Translations under genes and position numbers: made by a program
The notes under the pieces: generated by a model
The model's database searches: none
Seen by the model: only the letters and a program-made list of their open reading frames with translations
What the model was told of the DNA's origin: nothing
Shown here: in pieces, positions 56,400-64,000 of the stretch
How positions within the stretch are numbered: position 1 is the stretch's first letter
Layout of the letters: every line of letters begins with the position of its first letter
Source of the DNA: Thinopyrum elongatum
Lineage: Eukaryota > Streptophyta > Magnoliopsida > Poales > Poaceae
Direction: 5' to 3'
NCBI GenBank assembly: GCA_011799875.1
Contig: CM022302.1
Location: 185,682,942 to 185,746,941, forward strand
DNA length: 64,000 bases

Positions 56400-57900
56400 T
56401 TTTGTGTGTTCACATGATTTAGCTATTGTATTAATCATGTTTTATAGCTTTTGTTTCAATAAAGTACCAAGTAAAGCCTTTGGGATAGTGTGGATGATAG
56501 TTGACTTGATTCTGTGCAAAAACAGAAACTTTTGCGCCCAGTAATAGAATTGTTGACAATCACTAGAGCGTGGAACAATTCTGAACTTTTTACAGATGAT
56601 TTATATACAAATTTCCTACGTTGCCCTAATTTTTCAGAATTTTTTGAGTAGCATAAGTATGGTCATTGTTCAGATCATTACAAACTATTCTGTTTTTGAT
56701 AGATTCTGTTTTCAATGCATAGTTTGCATGTTTTCTAGTTTCTATGGCTTATATTGCTCAATATAAACTATGGAAATGATAATTTATAGTAGGCATTGTG
56801 TGAGAACAATTATGAATCTTTTCTTTGACTGTACCAAAGTGAATGATTTGTCTTTATCATACTAACCTATCTCACGAAGTTCCGTTAAGTTTTGTGTGAT
56901 TGAAGTTTTCAAGTTTTGGGTTAGATATCGATATGAGGAGAATAAGGAGTGGCAAGAACCTAAGATTTGGGAAGCCCAAGCCACCCCAAGGTAATATTCA
57001 AGGAATACCCAAGCAACTAAGCTTGGGGATGCCCCGGAAGGCATCCCCTCTTTCGTCTTCAAACATTATCGGTATCCTCACTTGGAGCTATATTTTTATT
57101 CGTCACATGATATGTGTTTTGCTTGGAGCCTCATTTTATTTTGTTAGGATTTTCTTGCTGTTATTTAGAATAATGTTTTATATCTTTTACTTCAATAAAA
57201 ATTTCAAGTATAGCCTTTACCATGCTTATTTTGCAAGTCCATATGTTGCTGTTTGAAAACAGAAAGTTTTCTAACATTGTCTGAATTATTCTGGAAAGTC
57301 AGAACATGCTAAAATCTTGAAATTTTTACATAGTATGCTATGATAAATTTTCTACAGTATGGTAATTTTTCAGAATTTTTGGAGTTAGATAAGTATGGAT
57401 CTTCTTGCATTCTTTACAGACTGTCCTGTTTTGACAGATTGCTGTTATATTTGCATTGTTTGCATATGTTTGCTTGTTTAATGATTCTATTTGAGGATAG
57501 GACTATTAAATATGCAGAGGCATTTAGTATGCAATGTTGAATTATAATTTTAGTTATTTGCTACAGTAGAGAATGATAAGGTTTTGCATTGATTTATACT
57601 AACTTATCTCACGAGTTCTTGTTGAGTTTTGTGTGGATGAAGCTTTTAAGAATTAGGGAAACCGTGTTATGAGAGGAATGAAGAAGACACAAGAGCTCAA
57701 GCTTGGGGATGCCCAAGTCATACCAAGTTAATATTCCAAGAAGTCTCAAGCATCTAATCTTGGGGATGCCCCGGTAGGCATCCCACCTTTCTTCATCAAC
57801 AATTATCGGTTAGCCTCAGTTGAGCCTAAGTTTTTGCTTCTTCAAATGATGTGTGCTATTCTTGAATGTCATTTTATTTTGTTTAGCTTTCTATTTTAAT
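56400..57900 (+). repeat. two diverged tandem copies, about 735 bp, within the Athila internal region
   Basis: CAGAATTTTTTGAG near 56,637 recurs as CAGAATTTTTGGAG near 57,370, and GGGGATGCCCCGGAAGGCAT near 57,026 as GGGGATGCCCCGGTAGGCAT near 57,761. The offset is 733-735 bp in both cases. Other blocks (TTTCAATAAA, TCTCACGA) follow the same spacing. The element at 24,794-31,543 has a single recognisable copy near 28,100-28,700. Confidence 0.65.
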
Positions 57901-59328
57901 AAAATACTTAGATCTGAAATTTTTAAATAAGAGAGAGAGAGTCCTCAAATAGCTACCAATTTACTTAACTACTCGCTTGATCTTCACTTATATCTTTTTG
58001 GAGTAGTTTGTCATTTACTCTTGTGCGTCACTTATAAACTATGAGTAAATTATTGAATGAATTGAATATCATGAAGTTGAAATTATATGTTCATATCATG
58101 CCTAGTAGTAGCTTCACATTGGGTTTAGAAAGTGAAATCTATTGAAGCTTGACAATCACAATATTGGTCATACAAGCAATTCATGAATGATTAGTATAAG
58201 GAAGAGAACTTTCACATACAAATATATTATCTTGTACATCTTCTATGATTGTGAATACCCATTAATCATTTTCAAACTTGAGCAAATTAGTTGAAGTTGG
58301 ACAAGGAAGACAACGTAATGAGTTATGGTTGTGTGTATTTGCATAGAAGTTATATTGTTATGGATCCTCCAACATGTGGTGATTGCTTAGGATCTTTTGC
58401 TAGCCAAAAATTCGTACTAAGTAGAGATACTACTTGTGCATCTAAAAACCGTTAACCCAGTTTCTTGCCATGAGTGTCCACCATACCTACCTATGGATTG
58501 AATAATATCCTTCAAGTAAGTTGTCAACGGTGCATAAAGCAATAAAAATTGCTCCTAAATATGTTTGATCTTTTATTGTAAGGGAAAATAAGCGTTGTAC
58601 AAACTTGTGATGGCAAAGTAATAAAAGCGACGGACTGTAAAATAAAGGTTGCTATCATAAGGGGCAATATAATGTGACGTTCCTTTGCATTAAGAGATTG
58701 TGCATCCAAAAATAAAAAGCGCATGACAACCTCCGCTTCCCTCTGCGAAGGGCCTATCTTTTACTTTTCAGTATTTACTTTTATGCAAGAGTCAATAGTA
58801 TGCATTCTCATTTCAACCTCAATTATTCTCTAGTTGGCAAGCATCATGTGATGGGGAAAGATCTAGGCACATATGGCGTGTCAAATATATTTGATCATGA
58901 TTTATTATTGTTGACAATTATCTCTATGATAAATGAGTTGGGAGGCGAAACATTAAGCCCCTATCTTTCTCTGTGTTCGATGGATGCCATTTGTTCTAAA
59001 AATATGCTTTGAGTACTAGCAATCATAGAAGACTATATGATGATTGAGTATGTGGAACTCTTACCTAGACTTTGTTGAATAAGTTGAATTGCAATTGTTT
59101 AGTGACTGAGAACATAGGTTGTTAAGTTTCAAGAGAATGCATTGTTTGAACCATATCATGTGAATTGATTGCTACTTTATCATGATGAGTTTTATGAGAA
59201 AGAGTTGCTGTTATGATGCTAGGAAAAGTGATTGAAATTATCATTGATCAAACTTATGCACTATGCTAGCATTCACACTTCATAAATTATTTCTTTAGTC
59301 ATTTACCTACTCGAGGACGAGTAGGAAT
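57901..59328 (+). other. noncoding 3' internal region of the plus-strand Athila element
   Basis: This is AT-rich and without a coding motif. From about 58,711 onward it is matched in reverse by the right end of the window. Confidence 0.5.
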
Positions 59329-59343
59329 TAAGCTTGGAGATGC
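59329..59343 (+). other. polypurine tract of the plus-strand Athila element
   Basis: TAAGCTTGGAGATGC precedes the LTR start TGACACG; the usual form is TAAGCTTGGGGATGC. Confidence 0.65.
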
Positions 59344-60986
59344 TGACACGTCTCCAACGTATCTATAATTTATGAAGTATTCATGCCATGTTTACAAAAA
59401 ATTTATATGGTTTTGGTATGATTTGAATGGAACTAACAGGGCTGACGCTGTTTTCAGCAGAACTACCATGGTGTGTGTTTTTTGTGCAGAAATCAAAGTT
59501 ATCCAAATGAGATGAAACATTTTGATGATTTTTTTGGAACAAAAGAGGCACTAGAAGCTTCATGGGGGGGGGGGCAGAAGGTGAAGGAGGTGGCCAGCAC
59601 CCACACGGGTGCGCCAGGGGCCTTGCCCGTGTGCTGGTGGGTGGTGGGCCCCTCATGGCCCATCTCAGCGTGAAGCCGACGCCAAAAAAATCCTATAAAT
59701 ACATAAAGCCCCAGAAATAACCCTAGATCAGAAGTTCCGCCGCCGCAAGCATCTGTAGCCATGAAAAACCAATCTAGACCATGTTCCGGCACCCTGCCGG
59801 AGGGGGAAATCATCACCGGTGGCCATCTTCATCATCCCAGCGGCCACCATGACGAGGAGGGATTAGTCCACCCTCGGGGCTGAGGGTTTGTACCAGTAGC
59901 TATGTGTTTAATCTCTCTCTCTCTCTCATGTTCTTGAGTTGGCACGATCTTGCTGTATCGCGAGCTTTGTTAATATAGATGGATCATATGGTGTTTCTCC
60001 CTCTCTATCTTGTTGTGATGAATTGAGTTTTCCCTTTGTGATTTCATTTTATCGGATTGAATATTTTTATGGATTTGAGAGCACTTGATGTATGTCTTGC
60101 TATGAATACCCGTGGTGACAATGGGGTATCATATTGATTCACTTGATATATGTTTTGGCACTCAACTCACGGATTCCCGAGGTGACATTGGGGTAATCTA
60201 TGCATAGGGGTTGATGCACGTTTTCGTCCTCTTTGAGGTTCTTTGTGTTGGATTGAGTATTATGAATCTGAAATTGTTTGATGCATATCGTATAATCAAC
60301 TCACGGATACTCGCGGTGACATTGGAGTATCTAGGTGACATTAGAGTTGGTTGATGTGTATCGTATGGTGTTATTTTAGTATGAACTCTTAGATAGATCG
60401 ATCAGAAAGGATAACTTGGTGTTATTTTAGTACGAACTCTTGGATAGATCGATCGAAAAGGATAACTTTGAGGTGGTTTCGTACCCTACAAACAATTTCG
60501 TCTTATGTTCTCCGCTAGATAAGAACTTTGGAGTGATTCTTCATCGCACGTTGAGGGATGGTTATATGATCCAATTATATTAGCACTGTTGAGAGATTGC
60601 ACTAGCGAAAGTACGGACCCTAGGCCTCATTTTCAAGCATTGAAATACCATTTGTGCTCACTTTTGTTACTTGCTACCTTGCTGTTTATTATTGTTACTA
60701 TTACAAAAATCAATATCTACTATCATTACTACACTTGTATCACCATCTCTTTGCCGAACCAGTGCACCTATACAATTTACAATTGTATTTGGTGTGTTGG
60801 GGACACAAGAGACTCTTTGTTATTTGGTTGCAGGGTTGTTTGAGAGAGACCATCTTCATCCTATGCCTCCCACGGATTGATAATCCTTAGGTCATCCACT
60901 TGAGGGCAAATTGCTACTGTCCTACAAAACTCTATTCTTGGAGGCCCAACACGAGTCTATAAGAACAAGTTGTGTAGTAGACATCA
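59344..60986 (+). repeat. 3' LTR of the plus-strand Athila element
   Basis: This 1,643 bp LTR runs from TGACACGTCTCCAACG to TAGTAGACATCA. It has a TATA-like CCTATAAATAC near 59,691 and repeated 'GGTGACAT.GGAGTATC' motifs near 60,115-60,350. It is the reverse-complement partner of 61,724-63,366. Confidence 0.85.
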
Positions 60987-61723
60987 GCGGCTGACACCAG
61001 GGACCCAGCAGGTCGCACAGTTTTTTTACTTTTAGAGACGAAGGAGGGTATCAACGGGGCTGTGCGGGGCTGTGGCCCGTCTAGCCCAGGGTTTTATTTT
61101 ATGTTTACCACATGACGAACCCAGTTGTTTTTGTTTTGTTTCTGAAAATGGCGAGCCTAGTTATATTTTTTTTACAGAATACCCAACCGAGGCCGTCTTG
61201 CTTTTCTCAGCCCTGCTCGGCTGCAAATCTTTCAAGACAACGACGGATGTATTCGCTTGCCCAGAAAATGGGCTATAAGTAGTAAGAAATGGGCTCTAAA
61301 TTTTAAAAACACAACAAACCGACAATTCGTTTCAAATTTCTTTTTTTAGGATTTTGAGATTTTCAAGTTCATTGATTGTTTTTGCGGGGGAAATTAAGTT
61401 AGATTTTAAATTGACATAAATTTATTTTTCAAATTAGTTTGAATGTGACTCAAAAATTCATGATTCAAAACAGTTCGGACCGCACTAAAATATGCAAAAT
61501 TTCGGGAGTATTTTTTAACCATGGCCAGAATATGGGCAGTAATGCTACAAAAAGAATATGGGCTCCAAAAAAATCCTTAAGAATTAGCAAATGGGTTGTA
61601 AAGTATTATAAAGTGGAGAGTCTAACTGTAGGGGGCCACGTGGTCCATGGCCGCACACAAGCAAGTGCCTCCTGATGACACTAACAAAAATGATCGCACC
61701 TCCTGACAGCTGGGACCCACCAG
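60987..61723. other. spacer between two facing LTRs
   Basis: This 737 bp AT-rich sequence carries motifs I recall from a common unclassified Triticeae repeat (GGGCTGTGGCCCGTCTAGCC, AACCCAGTTGTTTTTGTTT, AAATGGGCTATAAGTAGTAAG). No gene is supported. The five bases outside the two LTRs differ (GCGGC and ACCAG), so they are not one insertion. Confidence 0.4.
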
Positions 61724-63366
61724 TGATGTCTACTACACAACTTATTCTTGTAGACTCGTGTTGGGCCTCCAAGCACAGAGTTTTGTAGGACAGTAGCAAA
61801 TTTCCCTCGAGTGGATGACCTAAGGTTTATCAATCTGTGGTTGGCGTAGGATGAAGATGGTCTCTCTCAAACAACCCTGCAACCAAATAACAAAGAGTCT
61901 CTTGTGTCCCCAACACACCAAATACAATGGTAAATTGTATAGGTGCACTAGTTTGGCGAAGAGATGGTGATACAGGTGTAGTAATGATAGTAGATATTGA
62001 TTTTTGTAATAGTAACAATAAAAAAACAGCAAGGTAGCAAGTAACAAAAGTGAGCACAAACGGTATTACAATGCTTGAAAACAAGGCCTAGGGTTCATAT
62101 TTCGCTAGTGCAATCTCTTAACAATGCTAACATAGTTAGATCATACGGCAATCCCTCAACGTGCGATAAAGAACCACTCGAAAGTTCTTATCAAGCGGAG
62201 AACATAAGACGAAATTGTTTGTAGGGTACAAAACCACCTCAAAGTTATCCTTTCTGATCGATATATCTAGCTATCCCTATAAGTGTCACAAACAGCCCAA
62301 GAGTTCGTACTAATATAACACCATATGATACACATCAACCAACTCTAATGTCACCTAGATACTCCAATGTCACCACGAGTATCCATGAGTTGATTATACA
62401 ATATGCATCAAACAATTTTAGATTCATAATACTCAATCCAACACAAAGAACTTCAAAGAGTGCCCCAAGATTTCTACCGGAGAAACAAAGACGAAAATGT
62501 GCATCAACCCCTATGCATAGATTACCCCAATGTCACCTCGGGAATCCGCGAGTTGAGTGCCAAAACATATATCAAGTGAATCAATATAATACCCCATTGT
62601 CACCACAGGTATTCATAGCAAGACATACATCAAGTGCTCTCAAATCCATAAAAGTATTCAATCCGATAATAATGAAATCTCAAAGGGAAAACTCAATTCA
62701 TCACAACAAGATAGAGAGGGGAAAACAACATATGATCGAACTATATTAACAAAGCTCACGATACTTCAAGATCATGCCAAATCAAGAACACATGAGAGAG
62801 ATATTAAGCACGTAGCTACTGGTACAAACCCTCAGGCCCAAGGGTGGACTACTCCCTCCTCATCATGGTGGCTGCCGGGATGGTGAAGATGGCCTCCGAT
62901 GATGTTTTCCTCCTCCGACAGGGTGCCGGAACAGGGTCTAGATTGGTTTTCATGGCTACAGAGGCTTGCGGCGGCAGAACTTCTGATCTAGGGTTATTTC
63001 TGGGGGTTTATGTATTTATAGGATTTTTTGGCGTCGGTTTCACGTCCAGATGGGCTTCGAGGGGGCCACTACCCACCAGCACATGGCCAAGGCCTCTGGC
63101 GTGCCCTGGTGGGTAGTGGCCACCTCCTTGACCTTCTGGTCCTCCCACGAAGCTTCTAGTGCCTCTTTTATTCCAAAAAAATTGTCAAAAAGTTTTGTTG
63201 TATTTGGAGAACTTTTATTTCTGCACGAAAAACAACACCACGGTAGTTCTGCTGAAAACAGCGTCAGTCCATGTTAGATCCATTCAAATCATACCCAAAC
63301 CATATAGAATTGTTGTAAACATGGCATGAATACTTCATAAATTATAGATACGTTGGAGACGTATCA
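61724..63366 (-). repeat. 3' LTR of the minus-strand Athila element
   Basis: This LTR is 1,643 bp, the same length as its facing partner. In plus reading it runs from TGATGTCTACTAC to GAGACGTATCA. Differences from the partner are scattered substitutions. Confidence 0.85.
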
Positions 63367-64000
63367 GCATCCCCAAGCTTAATTCCTGCTTGTCCTCGAG
63401 TAGGTAAATGATAAAAGAAATAATTTATGAAGTGTGAATGCTAGCATAGTGTACAAGTTTGATCAATGATAATTTCAATTACTTTTCCTAGCATCATAAC
63501 AGCAACTCTTTCTCATAAAACTCACCATGATAAAGTACCAATCAATTCACATGTTACGGTTCAAACAATGCCTTCTCTTGAAACTTAACAACCTATGTTC
63601 TTAGTTACCAAACAATTGTAATTCAACTTATTCAACAAAGTCTAAGTAAGAGCTCCACATACTCAATCATCATATAGTCTTCTATGATTGCTAGTACTCA
63701 AAACATATTTTAGAACAAATTGGATCCATCGAACATAGAGAAAGATAGGGGCTTAATGTTTCGCCTCCCAACTCATTTATCTTAGAGATAATGATAACAA
63801 TAATAATTCGTGATCAAATATATTTGACTGGCTATATGTGCCCAGATCTTTCCCCACCACATGATGCTTGCCAACTAGAGAATAATTGAGGTTGAAATGA
63901 GAATGCATACTATTGACTCTTGCATAAAAGTAAATACTAAAAAGTAAAAGATAGGCCCTTTGCAGAGGGAAGCATAGGTTGTCATGCGCTTTTTATTTTT
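63367..64000 (-). mobile_element. internal 3' end of the minus-strand Athila element
   Basis: It begins with the polypurine tract (minus strand TAAGCTTGGGGATGC, 63,367-63,381) and continues collinear in reverse with 59,328 down to 58,711. The element runs out of the window at 64,000. No coding motif is seen. Confidence 0.75.

Larger units (their letters stand above)
56190..60986 (+). mobile_element. Athila-type element, plus strand, 5' part missing
   Basis: Internal sequence homologous to 28,800-28,990 (reverse) begins at about 56,190, continues to a polypurine tract at 59,329-59,343 and ends in the LTR 59,344-60,986. No gag-pol motif is present, and the 5' LTR and 5' internal part are lost. 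Confidence 0.75.

Noticed and set aside
60987..61723. Treating the two facing LTRs as one element with a 737 bp interior
   Set aside because: The LTRs are inverted, each has its polypurine tract on the outer side, and the adjacent five-base flanks differ, so they belong to two elements.

Overview
The window is a gene-poor, heavily nested block of repeats from a large grass genome, most likely a Triticeae species (wheat, Aegilops or barley group). I base this on long LTRs that I recognise as common Triticeae types (TGTCGG/CCGACA gypsy LTRs, Athila-type LTRs opening TGATACGTCTCCAACG, and copia LTRs with a TGGTATTAGAGC primer site), on grass MITEs, and on G+C-rich retrotransposon coding sequence. 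No intact cellular gene, tRNA or rRNA gene is supported. Almost every coding region carries stops or frameshifts. Family names are from memory and should be read as 'type of'.

Layout. 1-11,210: the 3' part of a plus-oriented Tat-lineage Ty3/gypsy element whose pol lies left of the window. It carries an intron-containing reading frame on the opposite strand. That frame is split by a complete minus-oriented second Tat element (1,492-9,916, target duplication ACGAG), which has a decayed gag-pol and its own opposite-strand frame resembling a B3 DNA-binding protein. 11,211-15,932: the first seven visible exons of a decayed minus-strand gene of the transposon-borne 'plant mobile/Ulp1-associated' kind, cut at its 3' end by the outer LTR. 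Its introns and 5' flank are studded with a directional AGAAGTTCA motif. 17,213-18,191 is a four-copy 235-246 bp tandem array, 20,922-21,170 a shorter array, and a candidate Mutator-type terminus lies near 22,403. 22,404-24,793: MITEs, a minisatellite and a small G+C-rich open frame. 24,794-31,543: a complete but non-autonomous Athila element (target duplication CACGC) that splits this small frame. 31,549-33,060: the rest of the frame and sequence I cannot classify. 33,061-34,822: an Athila fragment.

34,823-54,308 is a copia cluster. Copia A (plus) has its 5' LTR, primer site, gag and decayed pol, and stops inside the leader of its extra ORF. Copia B (minus) has its 3' LTR, a roughly 1,057-codon extra ORF and pol, but lacks gag and 5' LTR. 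At about 51,711 its integrase tail is joined in frame to the gag of a third gypsy element, whose 5' LTR is 53,296-54,308. Both copia copies keep a TATA box and a splice-donor-like site ahead of the extra ORF. 54,309-56,190 is unclassified. 56,190-64,000 holds two Athila elements in opposite orientation, with same-length LTRs facing each other across a 737 bp spacer, forming a large inverted repeat.

The parts do not form a pathway. The interest lies in how these elements add second transcription units (two antisense, one sense with a spliced leader), in the chimeric gypsy-copia frame, and in the insertion order that target duplications allow to be read.
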